DNA of 64,000 nt. Origin: QZLE01 sp033852135. GTDB lineage: Bacteria; Pseudomonadota; Gammaproteobacteria; QZLD01. The position numbers and the translations under genes are program-made. Below are positions 27,648 through 36,653 of this stretch, one piece after another. The stretch's first letter is position 1. Each line of letters starts with the position of its first letter. The stretch spans positions 145,131-209,130 of the forward strand of contig JAWSVB010000008.1 in the NCBI GenBank assembly GCA_033852135.1, read 5' to 3'. Under the pieces are notes generated by a model, which saw only the letters and a program-made list of their open reading frames with translations, had not been told where the DNA came from and searched no databases.

Positions 27648-27664
27648 ATTATTAAGAAGCGAAT

Positions 27665-29893
27665 ATGAAGCAAGAAAATACAGAACTCGAACAAAGCTTG
27701 GCTAAAAAGTATACATCCAGAAATATTAAAGATCTGATCACCAAGATCATAGTATTTACCGGTGGTGGATCTGTACTAGTTGCTCTCGGACTTATCTTTG
27801 TTTACTTAGGAATAGAAGTTGTTCCTTTATTTCAGGGTATCGAAAGTGAAGTTCAAATAACCAATAAAACGCAAACAAACAACCTTCTGCACCTATCAAT
27901 TGAAGAGCAAAATAAAGTCGCACTATCAATTGATTCATCAGGAGTAATTAGATTTACCGAGATGGAAACAGGTAAGATCATTTCAGAAGAGTTAATTTCA
28001 TCAAATAAGATTTCTAAAATATACACCTTAAAAGGTGCCTCAAATATTTATATATTAGCGGCATTTGAAAATGGAATGGCCAAGCTATTACGTCCTAAAT
28101 ATCAAATTAAATATTTAGAGAAAAAACAAAATATAATCATACCATCAATAACCTACCCACTTGGAGAAGATTTAATTGAACTCCATGGTGATGGAAGCCT
28201 AATAACTAATATTACTTTTGAACTAGATGAAGACAATATAACTATTGTTTCTAGCTCAACTGATAATCTTTTTGTAACTAAGTTTTCTAGAGAGGAGTCT
28301 TTCTTAGATGACGAAGTAAATTGGGAAAAAGAACAGTTATCAGCGGCTCATACAATAAGCCCAGATTATATTTTTATAGATCAAGCACAAAATAATATCT
28401 TGCTACTTGATAAATCAGGTAGTTTCTTAAGAGCAGATAATGAGCTAAAAACTATAGAAACTGGCGACTTTATTGAACAAGAGGAATTTGTAGTATCAGC
28501 CGCTGCAGGCTTATCTGCCGGCAGTTCAATTCTTATTGCTGATACATCTGGGACTGTCACACAATGGTTTCCAGTAAGAAATAAGAGCAATAATTTTGAG
28601 TATATTAAAATTCGAGATTTCGATTTAGGTGGATCTGATATAAAGGCAATTGTTCCTGAGTATTCAAGAAAAATTGCTTACATTTATGATTCAAAAAACC
28701 TAGTTTCAATTATTCATACAACTTCACAACAAATAATTCACCAAGAAAAATTGATTGAAGCTGAAATCAAGAATCTTGCAATAAGTCCAAGAGCAAATGC
28801 AGTTTTAATAAATACTGAAGATTCTATATCTTTATTCCATATCGACAATGAGCATCCAGAAGTATCATTCTCATCTTTATGGGAAAAAGTATGGTATGAG
28901 GGTTATGAGCAGCCAGAATATATTTGGCAATCTTCCTCATCATCCAATGATTTTGAATCCAAATTTAGTTTTATTCCACTTGCATTCGGAACACTAAAAG
29001 CTGCTTTTTATGCGATGCTTTTTGCGACGCCAATAGGTGTTTTAGCCGGAGCCTATACCGCCTACTTTATGAAGCCTAAACTTAGACAAGTAGTAAAACC
29101 AACTGTTGAGCTTATGGCAGCACTCCCAACAGTTATCCTAGGGTTTCTTGCCGGACTGTGGTTGGCGCCATTTATCGAGTATAACTTGCCAGGCATATTC
29201 TGCCTGCCGATAGTCGTCCCACTAGGCATAATCGCACTCTCTCTCTTCTGGACTTTGATACCTAATAGGTTCCGTCAAATTGTTCCAGATGGATCAGAAA
29301 TACTGCTATTAATGCCTGTAATTATATTTTTAATTTGGCTCTCGTTTTATCTAAGCCCTATGCTTGAGATTGCATTATTTGGAGGAAACACTCGCTCCTG
29401 GCTTACAGATACTATGGGGATTAACTTTGATCAGCGTAACTCAATCATCATTGGTATCACAATGGGTATCGCTGTAATACCAAATATATTCTCAATCACT
29501 GAAGATGCTATCTACGGTGTCCCACGCACATTAACCGATGGATCTCTTGCTCTAGGTGCAACTCAGTGGCAAACAATGACCAAGGTAATCATCCTCACAG
29601 CAAGCCCAGCTATATTTTCAGCCATCATGATAGGGATGGGAAGAGCAATTGGTGAGACCATGATCGTACTTATGGCAACTGGTAATACTCCAATCATGGA
29701 TTTTAATATATTCGAAGGTATGAGAACTCTTGCAGCGAATATTGCAGTAGAGATGCCGGAAGCAGAAGTTGGTAGTACACACTTCAGACTACTATTCCTT
29801 TCAGCATTTACCTTATTCATACTTACTTTTATTTTCAATACCTTATCCGAAATTATTAGTACTCGACTTAGGAACAAATACAGTAATTTGTAA
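27665..29893 (+). CDS. pstC: Phosphate ABC transporter permease PstC, long form
   Basis: A 742-residue permease. One membrane helix near 35-60 is followed by an extracytoplasmic domain of about 350 residues, beta-strand-rich and repetitive, before the permease core from about residue 435 (FSFIPLAFGTLKAAFYAML). The EAA-type loop is GVPRTLTDGSLALGATQWQT near 620. E. coli PstC has about 320 residues; this long form with an inserted periplasmic domain occurs in pseudomonads and relatives. It pairs with an equally extended PstA, 17 bases downstream. Confidence 0.9.
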   Translation: MKQENTELEQSLAKKYTSRNIKDLITKIIVFTGGGSVLVALGLIFVYLGIEVVPLFQGIESEVQITNKTQTNNLLHLSIEEQNKVALSIDSSGVIRFTEMETGKIISEELISSNKISKIYTLKGASNIYILAAFENGMAKLLRPKYQIKYLEKKQNIIIPSITYPLGEDLIELHGDGSLITNITFELDEDNITIVSSSTDNLFVTKFSREESFLDDEVNWEKEQLSAAHTISPDYIFIDQAQNNILLLDKSGSFLRADNELKTIETGDFIEQEEFVVSAAAGLSAGSSILIADTSGTVTQWFPVRNKSNNFEYIKIRDFDLGGSDIKAIVPEYSRKIAYIYDSKNLVSIIHTTSQQIIHQEKLIEAEIKNLAISPRANAVLINTEDSISLFHIDNEHPEVSFSSLWEKVWYEGYEQPEYIWQSSSSSNDFESKFSFIPLAFGTLKAAFYAMLFATPIGVLAGAYTAYFMKPKLRQVVKPTVELMAALPTVILGFLAGLWLAPFIEYNLPGIFCLPIVVPLGIIALSLFWTLIPNRFRQIVPDGSEILLLMPVIIFLIWLSFYLSPMLEIALFGGNTRSWLTDTMGINFDQRNSIIIGITMGIAVIPNIFSITEDAIYGVPRTLTDGSLALGATQWQTMTKVIILTASPAIFSAIMIGMGRAIGETMIVLMATGNTPIMDFNIFEGMRTLAANIAVEMPEAEVGSTHFRLLFLSAFTLFILTFIFNTLSEIISTRLRNKYSNL

Positions 29894-29910
29894 TTACTTA
29901 AATAGACGTT

Positions 29911-31545
29911 ATGAAAAAGATAATTAATTGGTACAAAGAGGGAACACCTTTTCTATGGCTTTGCGCTGGAGCGATTGCGTTATCAGTAATAATAGTCGTT
30001 GGAATTGTCGGTTTTATTGGTTATCAAGCTCTGCCCCATTTCTGGCCGAGCTCTACCCATATCATAAGAATCAGCACAGATGGAGCAGATGATAAAACAG
30101 TCATAGCTGAATATTATGAAGAGAAGAACAAGGTTTCAGCTCAAGGACCTTATAAAGATATTCTTTTAAAGACCGGGAATAGAGATATCTTTGGAATTGA
30201 CTTCCGCTGGGTTAAGGATTATCAAATATCCTTGAGTCAACCAGCAAAAGGATACGCTACTTTTGAGCGTAGAGAGTGGGGTAACCTTTATGGTATACCA
30301 AAAACTATTATCGACACGCAGTCTAACAAGACTGAACAAAATGCTGTCTGGACAACTTTACAACAAAAAATATCTGAAGCAACAAACCTTCACCAACAGC
30401 TAGAAGAGATCCAAAATATTGATATTGGTAAAATCAACTATGAGATGGAGCAAATTCGATTAAACTCCAGATCTCTTGAGCTAGAAGGCAAATTAACCGA
30501 ACTAGCAATTAAAGAAGCACAAGAGCAACAAAACATATTAAACAACCAATACAACGCATTAAATCTAAGGCTCATAGAATTAACCAAAGAGTTAAATAGA
30601 TATAATCTACAAGTGGAAGTTCTATCTGAAAATGGTCCACAAGAGATAACTATAAAAGTAGCCAATATTGTCAGATCTTATATGCCAAATAATATTGGGA
30701 TACTCGAAAAAACATCAATATATTTTAACCGGATAGGTGAATTTGTATTCGGAAGCCCACGTGAAGCAAACACCGAAGGTGGCGTATTTCCAGCCATATT
30801 TGGAACTGTATTAATGGTGTTATTGATGACTATATTTGCAACACCATTTGGGATTCTTGCAGCTGTTTACTTAAGAGAGTATTCCAAACAAAATATATTC
30901 ACTAGAATAATCCGCATTTCTGTAGTTAACCTTGCCGGTGTGCCTTCTATTGTATACGGAGTATTTGGCCTAGGATTCTTTGTTTATATACTTGGAGGTA
31001 ATATTGATGCCCTCTTCTATCCTGAAGCTCTTCCATCACCAACTTTTGGTACTCCTGGAATCTTATGGGCTTCAATCACACTTGCACTACTAACCCTTCC
31101 AGTTGTAATTGTTACAACAGAAGAAGGCTTAGCAAGAATACCAAAAGCCTTCAAAGAAGGAAGCTTAGCTCTTGGAGCTACAAAATCAGAAACCCTTTGG
31201 AAAGTTATTTTGCCAATATCAACTCCAGCTATGATCACAGGGGTGATTTTGGCAATAGCGCGTGCAGCTGGTGAAGTTGCACCGCTGATGCTAGTTGGAG
31301 TTGTAAAACTTGCACCGTCTTTGCCTTTAGATGGGAACTTCCCGTTCTTACATATGGAGCGAAAGTTTATGCACCTTGGCTTCCATATTTATGATGTAGG
31401 CTTCCAAAGCCCAAACGTAGAAGCTGCTAGGCCACTAGTTTTTGCCACAGCATTCCTACTTATTTTGATAATCATATTTCTAAATCTATTCGCCTTTTCT
31501 TTAAGAAACCGTCTTAGAGAAAAATACAAATCAATAGCGGGTTAA
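29911..31545 (+). CDS. pstA: Phosphate ABC transporter permease PstA, long form
   Basis: A 544-residue permease. After the first membrane helix (about 15-40) comes an extracytoplasmic insert that includes a coiled coil at about 145-245, rich in Gln, Glu and Leu. The permease core starts near 280 (GGVFPAIFGTVLMVLLM) and has the EAA loop RIPKAFKEGSLALGATKSET. It is about 250 residues longer than E. coli PstA, matching the long PstC. It is followed by pstB after three bases. Confidence 0.9.
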   Translation: MKKIINWYKEGTPFLWLCAGAIALSVIIVVGIVGFIGYQALPHFWPSSTHIIRISTDGADDKTVIAEYYEEKNKVSAQGPYKDILLKTGNRDIFGIDFRWVKDYQISLSQPAKGYATFERREWGNLYGIPKTIIDTQSNKTEQNAVWTTLQQKISEATNLHQQLEEIQNIDIGKINYEMEQIRLNSRSLELEGKLTELAIKEAQEQQNILNNQYNALNLRLIELTKELNRYNLQVEVLSENGPQEITIKVANIVRSYMPNNIGILEKTSIYFNRIGEFVFGSPREANTEGGVFPAIFGTVLMVLLMTIFATPFGILAAVYLREYSKQNIFTRIIRISVVNLAGVPSIVYGVFGLGFFVYILGGNIDALFYPEALPSPTFGTPGILWASITLALLTLPVVIVTTEEGLARIPKAFKEGSLALGATKSETLWKVILPISTPAMITGVILAIARAAGEVAPLMLVGVVKLAPSLPLDGNFPFLHMERKFMHLGFHIYDVGFQSPNVEAARPLVFATAFLLILIIIFLNLFAFSLRNRLREKYKSIAG

Positions 31546-31548
31546 ATA

Positions 31549-32400
31549 ATGACTGAAGTTAGCACAAACAAACAAGAAGATATTATTATTAAGACATCTA
31601 TAGCATCAGACAGTGGCGCCAAGAAAACAATTCAGCTAGATGATGAGCGCATTGCTTTTACCGCAGATAATTTGAATCTATATTACGGTGACAACCGTGC
31701 ATTAAAAGATATTGATATTAAAATACCTGAGAAAAAAGTAACTGCATTTATCGGCCCTAGTGGTTGTGGTAAATCAACTCTTTTGCGTTGTTTTAATAGA
31801 ATGAATGACTTGATCGATAACGTTAACATTGATGGTGAAATTAATTTATACGGTAATAATATCTATGATAAAAATGTAGATGTTGCAGCACTTAGACGAA
31901 AAGTTGGAATGGTATTTCAAAAGCCAAATCCTTTTCCAAAATCAATTTATGAAAATGTAGCTTATGGGTTAAGAATTCAAGGGATAAAAAGCAAAAGAAC
32001 TATTGATGATATTGTTGAAAAATCATTAAAAGGTGCAGCGCTTTGGGGTGAAGTAAAAGATAGGCTTCACCATAGTGCTTTAAAATTATCAGGCGGGCAG
32101 CAACAACGTCTGGTAATTGCACGTGCAATTGCCATCCAACCCTCAGTACTTCTTCTGGATGAGCCGGCTTCAGCATTAGACCCTATTTCAACACTAAAAG
32201 TTGAAGAGCTTATAAATGAGCTTAAAAATGACTTCACGATAGTGATTGTTACCCATAATATGCAACAAGCAGCTAGAGTTTCAGACTATACTGCATTTAT
32301 GTATATGGGTGATATTGTTGAATTTACAGACACAAAAACTCTATTTACTGCACCAAAGCATAAACAGACAGAAGATTACATAACAGGAAGATATGGATAG
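31549..32400 (+). CDS. pstB: Phosphate ABC transporter ATP-binding protein PstB
   Basis: A 283-residue ATPase. Walker A is GPSGCGKST near 69-77, followed by the PstB-specific LLRCFNRMNDLI. The Q-loop is MVFQKPNPFPKSIYENV, the signature LSGGQQQRL, Walker B LLLDEPASALDP and the switch VTHNMQQAARVSD. The N-terminal 35 residues before the domain are somewhat longer than usual. It energises phosphate uptake by PstC and PstA and takes part in PhoR signalling with PhoU. Confidence 0.95.
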   Translation: MTEVSTNKQEDIIIKTSIASDSGAKKTIQLDDERIAFTADNLNLYYGDNRALKDIDIKIPEKKVTAFIGPSGCGKSTLLRCFNRMNDLIDNVNIDGEINLYGNNIYDKNVDVAALRRKVGMVFQKPNPFPKSIYENVAYGLRIQGIKSKRTIDDIVEKSLKGAALWGEVKDRLHHSALKLSGGQQQRLVIARAIAIQPSVLLLDEPASALDPISTLKVEELINELKNDFTIVIVTHNMQQAARVSDYTAFMYMGDIVEFTDTKTLFTAPKHKQTEDYITGRYG

Positions 32401-32408
32401 GTAATATT

Positions 32409-33125
32409 ATGACAACTGGACCAGGAAATCACATCTCACGTCAATTTGAAAATGAGCTTGAAGATATTAGAAATAAAGTTCTCTCAATGGGCGGTTTAAT
32501 TGAAAAACAACTTAGTGATGCAATTTCATGTTTATTAAATAGTGATTCAGCACTTGCTCAAACAGTTGTTGAAAATGATAACGCTGTAAATCAAATGGAA
32601 GTTGAAATTGATGAAGAGTGCACACAAATAATTGCTCGAAGACAACCAACTGCCAGTGATCTACGCTTAGTAATAACTGTCATTAAGACAATTAATGATC
32701 TTGAACGGATAGGTGATGAGACTAAACGTATAGCTTTAATGGCTATAGACCTTATGGATAAGGATGTCGGTCGCTCACGCATTCAGGCCATTAAACACCT
32801 TGGTGAGCATGTAAAAACTGTTCTTCATGGGATACTAGATGCGTTTGCGCGTATGGATACTGCAGAAGCATATAAGATTTACCGCCAAGATAAGCAGGTT
32901 GATTTAGAATACGAAAGCACCCTGCGCCAGACTATTACTTTTATGATGGAAGATCCTCGTACTATCCCATGGGCGTTAAATATTATTTGGATAGCTAGAG
33001 CTCTTGAGCGTATTGGTGACAGGGCTACTAACATAAGTGAATACATTATTTATTTTGTAAAAGGTAAAGACGTTAGGCATATCGGCGCTGAAGGGATTGA
33101 AAATATGATTAAGGATGATTTATAA
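32409..33125 (+). CDS. phoU: Phosphate transport regulator PhoU
   Basis: A 238-residue helical protein of two PhoU repeats. The metal-binding motifs EIDEECTQIIARRQP and INDLERIGDETKRIA in the first repeat and IARALERIGDRATNIS in the second are diagnostic. PhoU links the Pst transporter to PhoR and represses the regulon when phosphate is plentiful. It is the last gene of the pst operon, and a hairpin follows before convergent sulA. Confidence 0.95.
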   Translation: MTTGPGNHISRQFENELEDIRNKVLSMGGLIEKQLSDAISCLLNSDSALAQTVVENDNAVNQMEVEIDEECTQIIARRQPTASDLRLVITVIKTINDLERIGDETKRIALMAIDLMDKDVGRSRIQAIKHLGEHVKTVLHGILDAFARMDTAEAYKIYRQDKQVDLEYESTLRQTITFMMEDPRTIPWALNIIWIARALERIGDRATNISEYIIYFVKGKDVRHIGAEGIENMIKDDL

Positions 33126-33156
33126 AACAAGTTTAAACCATCAGTTAGAACTTTTA

Positions 33157-33206
33157 CCTCCCTTTATCTATGAATCTATAGCAAATAGAATATAGTCAAA
33201 GGGAGG
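33157..33206. terminator. Hairpin between convergent phoU and sulA
   Basis: CCTCCCTTT (33157-33165) pairs with AAAGGGAGG (33198-33206). The 32-base loop can fold further. There is no long T run, so its strength as an intrinsic terminator is uncertain. Confidence 0.5.
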
Positions 33207-33232
33207 GTTCTAAACTTAATAGCCATAACAAA

Positions 33233-33814
33233 TTAAAATTCAAAACTACTCTGTAAATCTCCCCTCTTCTTACTAAATTTAACAACATTATCAGGCTTAA
33301 CAGCAGACTGCATATGAGTAGAATTTTGTTCAAACCCTACTTCAAATGAAAGCTCACTATGCTCTAATGTATGAGAGTTGTTTATATTAGATGAAGCTGG
33401 TTGAAGGCCATTTTCAGAAATCATGTAAGCTATAGAATTACCATTAATTGCAGAATTTTTTAGCCTTGTATAATCGTTTGAATCAATATTATCTAATTTA
33501 GATATAACAGCAGCGCAGTTCCCACAAGCTAAAGCGCGGCACACAATATCGATATTTCTGCTCTTATCATTCGGATAAACCATTATTATCTGCTTAGTAT
33601 TGAGATCAACATTATTCAGCATCTTTTTTAACATCTCAGAAGGATTTATTACCGCAATCCAGCGCTTATCTTGCCTAATAAAATTAATTATTCGGCAAAA
33701 ATCATTGAGGTCATTCTTAAAATTAATCAATTGAGAGTGTGTAGAGTTGAAACACGGTTCTAAGGACCCTGTTATAAAGATCTCTGGGTTACTAAACGCC
33801 TTAAATGTTCTCAT
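33233..33814 (-). CDS. sulA: SulA-like cell division inhibitor
   Basis: A 193-residue protein downstream of lexA in the order known from pseudomonads. Weak SulA features are visible: QDKRWIAVINPSEM (the RW...P segment), a following helix, and IIMVYPNDKS before CRALACGNCAAVISKLDN, as in the SulA/RecA-like core. The C-terminal 50 residues are low in conserved features. It has a near-perfect Shine-Dalgarno (AGGTGA) and no SOS box of its own, so it is probably co-transcribed with lexA. SulA blocks FtsZ during the SOS response. The call leans on position as well as sequence. Confidence 0.7.
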   Translation of the reverse strand: MRTFKAFSNPEIFITGSLEPCFNSTHSQLINFKNDLNDFCRIINFIRQDKRWIAVINPSEMLKKMLNNVDLNTKQIIMVYPNDKSRNIDIVCRALACGNCAAVISKLDNIDSNDYTRLKNSAINGNSIAYMISENGLQPASSNINNSHTLEHSELSFEVGFEQNSTHMQSAVKPDNVVKFSKKRGDLQSSFEF

Positions 33815-33869
33815 ATCTCACCTCACTACACTTATTTATTATTTCTAATATGTTTAAATTTATCTACGG

Positions 33870-34508
33870 TTATAAATTTCTAATAACACCAATACCAAGA
33901 CCTTCAATTGCGAAATATTCATTATCAATAGATACTTCGATAGGAGAGAGATCATCATTCTCTGGTATTAGCTGAATCACATTTCCATTTTTTTCAAATC
34001 GCTTAACTGTAACTTCATCTTCTAATCTTGCGACCACAATCTGACCATTTCTTACATTAGTTGTTTTATGTACAACTAAATAGTCACCATCATAGATACC
34101 AATATTAATCATACTGTTACCAGAAACTTGCAACAAGTAATCTGGTTTCTTAGGAAAAATAGATTCATCTACAGTGAATCTTTGCGAGATATGTTCTTGA
34201 GCTAATATAGGGCTACCGGCAGCAACCATCCCTATAAGAGGTATGCCTTGCTCTTCATCATTTATTTCAGATTGTATTGAATCATTAAGATATTCTTCAT
34301 GGGTAATTCTCAGCCCTCTTGAAGATCCAGCTTGGATCTCTATTGCACCTTTTTTCTGAAGTGCGCGTAGATGATCTTCAGCTGCATTAGGAGATTTAAA
34401 TCCTAATGCCTTACATATATCTGAACGAGTTGGTGGATAACCTTCATCGCTAATAAATGATGCGATAAAGTCCAATACTTCTTTTTGTCTGTTGGTTAGT
34501 TTTTTCAT
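33870..34508 (-). CDS. lexA: SOS repressor LexA
   Basis: A 212-residue protein counted from the ATG at 34508. The winged-HTH domain (LTNRQKEVLDFI, PPTRSDICKALGFKSPNAAE) occupies 1-65. The self-cleavage site Ala97-Gly98 lies in VAAGSP, with catalytic Ser132 in SGNSM and Lys169 in EVTVKR; the 37-residue Ser-Lys spacing equals that of E. coli. The linker is about 13 residues longer than in E. coli. The open frame extends 22 codons further up, but those codons lie across and beyond the promoter and SOS box. The chosen start matches the family N-terminus. Confidence 0.95.
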   Translation of the reverse strand: MKKLTNRQKEVLDFIASFISDEGYPPTRSDICKALGFKSPNAAEDHLRALQKKGAIEIQAGSSRGLRITHEEYLNDSIQSEINDEEQGIPLIGMVAAGSPILAQEHISQRFTVDESIFPKKPDYLLQVSGNSMINIGIYDGDYLVVHKTTNVRNGQIVVARLEDEVTVKRFEKNGNVIQLIPENDDLSPIEVSIDNEYFAIEGLGIGVIRNL

Positions 34509-34511
34509 ATA

Positions 34512-34544
34512 CTGTAATTCTATACAGTATTTTTTCCTTGTCAA
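34512..34544 (-). promoter_or_regulatory. lexA promoter with SOS box
   Basis: On the minus strand, -35 TTGACA (34539-34544) and -10 TAGAAT (34517-34522) are 16 bases apart. The SOS box CTGT-N8-ACAG (34512-34527) covers the -10. The expected transcription start near 34510 is only about two bases before the lexA ATG, so the mRNA would be leaderless. Autorepression by LexA is the standard interpretation. Confidence 0.85.
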
Positions 34545-34651
34545 TAAAATTGATTTGAAATATTCTAAAGACAAGATAGGAGCTATAATTTAAATATACT
34601 CAGAAAATTTTCTCTTCTAAAAGAAGATGAATTTAAATAAAGGAACCAACT

Positions 34652-35569
34652 ATGCCTGTAAATTTTGAAGATAAATTAGTCGTAGCCATATCATCCAGAG
34701 CCCTTTTCGATATGAGTGAAAGCCATGACTTATTTATTAATGAAGGTATAGATGCATATTACAAATACCAAATTGACCATGAGAACGATATATTAAACCC
34801 TGGCGTTGCATTTGATTTGGTTAAAAAATTTCTATCTTTAAATAGCATCACAGAAGATGGTGGTACTAAAGTTGAAGTAATTCTATTATCAAGAAATAGT
34901 GCAGACACCGGGCTACGCATATTTAAATCAATCGAAGAGCATAAGCTTGATATTGTAAGAGCTGCTTTTACCAATGGCACCAGCCCGTATAAATATGTTT
35001 CATCTTTTGGTGCCCACCTATTTTTATCAGCAGACCCTGATGATGTTAAAAGTGCATTAAATGCAGGTATAGCAGCTGCTACTATACTGCCCAATCAAAA
35101 AAATAAACTCACAGAATCTCATTCGAAACATGCTGAGCTTAAAATTGCATTCGATGGTGATGCGGTAATTTTTTCTGATGAAGCGGAAAGAATCTATCAA
35201 CAAAACGGATTAGATAAATTTAACGAAGTTGAGAAAAATCGTGCCGACAGCCCTCTTCCTGGTGGTCCATTCAAAAATTTCCTAGCAGCTTTGCAAAAAA
35301 TTCAATCAGAACACCCTACAGATGCGGCACCTATTAGAACAGCTCTTGTTACCGCACGTGGAGCACCTGCTCATGAAAGAGTAATTAAAACTTTAAGGGC
35401 TTGGGATATACGTATAGATGAAGCACTTTTTCTTGGCGGCTTAGATAAAGCAACTTTTTTAGATTCGTTTGAAGCTGATATATTCTTTGATGATAATTGC
35501 GGAAATTGTGCATCAGCCTCAGGACATGTAACCACAGGGCATGTGCCAAATGGAATTTCAAATGAATAG
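34652..35569 (+). CDS. Cytosolic 5'-nucleotidase (NT5C1-like family)
   Basis: A 305-residue protein of the 5'-nucleotidase family PF06189. Supporting segments are KLVVAISSRALFDMSESHDLF, VEVILLSRNSADTGLRIF, FTNGTSPYKYVSSFGAHLFLS, IAFDGDAVIFSDEAERIY and LFLGGLDKATFLDSFEADIFFDD, the last two carrying the HAD-type aspartates. It would dephosphorylate nucleoside 5'-monophosphates in the cytoplasm. It diverges from lexA and has AAGGAA before the ATG. No SOS box faces this direction except the shared region. Confidence 0.85.
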   Translation: MPVNFEDKLVVAISSRALFDMSESHDLFINEGIDAYYKYQIDHENDILNPGVAFDLVKKFLSLNSITEDGGTKVEVILLSRNSADTGLRIFKSIEEHKLDIVRAAFTNGTSPYKYVSSFGAHLFLSADPDDVKSALNAGIAAATILPNQKNKLTESHSKHAELKIAFDGDAVIFSDEAERIYQQNGLDKFNEVEKNRADSPLPGGPFKNFLAALQKIQSEHPTDAAPIRTALVTARGAPAHERVIKTLRAWDIRIDEALFLGGLDKATFLDSFEADIFFDDNCGNCASASGHVTTGHVPNGISNE

Positions 35570-35579
35570 TTAAATATAT

Positions 35580-36566
35580 TTATTGTTTAACAATGGCTAC
35601 TTTATTACGCCCACTCTCTTTTGCCTGATATAGCCCTTGATCTGCAATCTCTACAACTTGCTTCCATGTTTCATACTTAGACTTATCATCAAAAAATGCC
35701 ACGCCACCACTTATAGTTAAAATTCCTTTTTCAACTGCACAGTGTGGAATTTGAAGTTTTTCTAGATCCTGAACAATTCTTGTTGCAAGCGTTTTAGCAC
35801 TATCATGATCAGTACGAGGCATCAGCAGCAATATCTCCTCACCACCGTAGCGGTACAAACGATCTGATTCTCTAACCGATTCTTTAAGAAATTTTGCCAC
35901 TAACTTTAATAGCTTATCACCTGCTGGATGACCATAATGGTCGTTATAATCTTTGAAGTGATCTAAATCAAATAAGGCTATAGCGTATTCAATTGAGTAT
36001 CTAATAGATGCTGAATGAGTGTGCTGTAGATCAACCTCCATCGCCCGCCGATTGCCAATCTGCATCAAGCCGTCTTCTAGAGATAAGGCGCGAAGTCGCT
36101 CGTTGGCTTCTGCTAGTTCTTTTGTTTTTTGCTCTACATTTTTCTCAATTATATCTGATGCGCTTTCGATAATTCTGAAATAAGCATCAACAAGATTGGA
36201 TTGAGTAACGACTCCTACAACAGCCCCGCTTTCACCAATAACAGGTAAGTGTCTTATTCTTTCAGTTTTTGATAGCGTTAACGCTTCAAATAATGATTCT
36301 GTATGTTTTATAGTTACAATAGAAGTACACATAAAATCAGAAGCTCGATGTTTATAAAAGAACTCCTCTTCATATGATTGAGCAACGAAGTGAACAACAT
36401 CCCTTTCAGTAACGATTCCAACAGGGATATTATGCTCAGTAATTATTATGCAAGAATAGTTATTCTGGTGCATAGTCGTTATTATCTCAGATAACAACGT
36501 TGTTGGATCCATGCACAAAACATTTTTAGACATAAGAGAATCGACATTATAATCAAACAATTTCAC
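35580..36566 (-). CDS. Diguanylate cyclase with tandem CBS domains
   Basis: A 328-residue protein. Two CBS domains occupy residues about 5-135 (MSKNVLCMDPTTLLSEI, FMCTSIVTIKHTESLFEAL). A short coiled coil near 140-160 leads to a GGDEF domain with FDLDHFKDYNDHYGHPAGD and the active motif YGGEEIL near 239. An RESD sequence five residues before it fits the RxxD inhibitory site. It should make cyclic di-GMP, gated by an adenosine-type ligand at the CBS pair. It is convergent with the nucleotidase gene and divergent from the hybrid kinase. Confidence 0.9.
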   Translation of the reverse strand: MKLFDYNVDSLMSKNVLCMDPTTLLSEIITTMHQNNYSCIIITEHNIPVGIVTERDVVHFVAQSYEEEFFYKHRASDFMCTSIVTIKHTESLFEALTLSKTERIRHLPVIGESGAVVGVVTQSNLVDAYFRIIESASDIIEKNVEQKTKELAEANERLRALSLEDGLMQIGNRRAMEVDLQHTHSASIRYSIEYAIALFDLDHFKDYNDHYGHPAGDKLLKLVAKFLKESVRESDRLYRYGGEEILLLMPRTDHDSAKTLATRIVQDLEKLQIPHCAVEKGILTISGGVAFFDDKSKYETWKQVVEIADQGLYQAKESGRNKVAIVKQ

Positions 36567-36653
36567 ACTCCTGCCACAAATATCGCGACAATATCACACA
36601 TCAAAAAATAGTTGCTACAATTATAGTTTATATATATTTAAGTTTTAACGACT

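Noticed and set aside
33870..34574. LexA start at 34574, giving 234 residues
   Set aside because: The extra 22 codons lie over the SOS box and promoter and are absent from the family. The start at 34508 aligns with known LexA N-termini.
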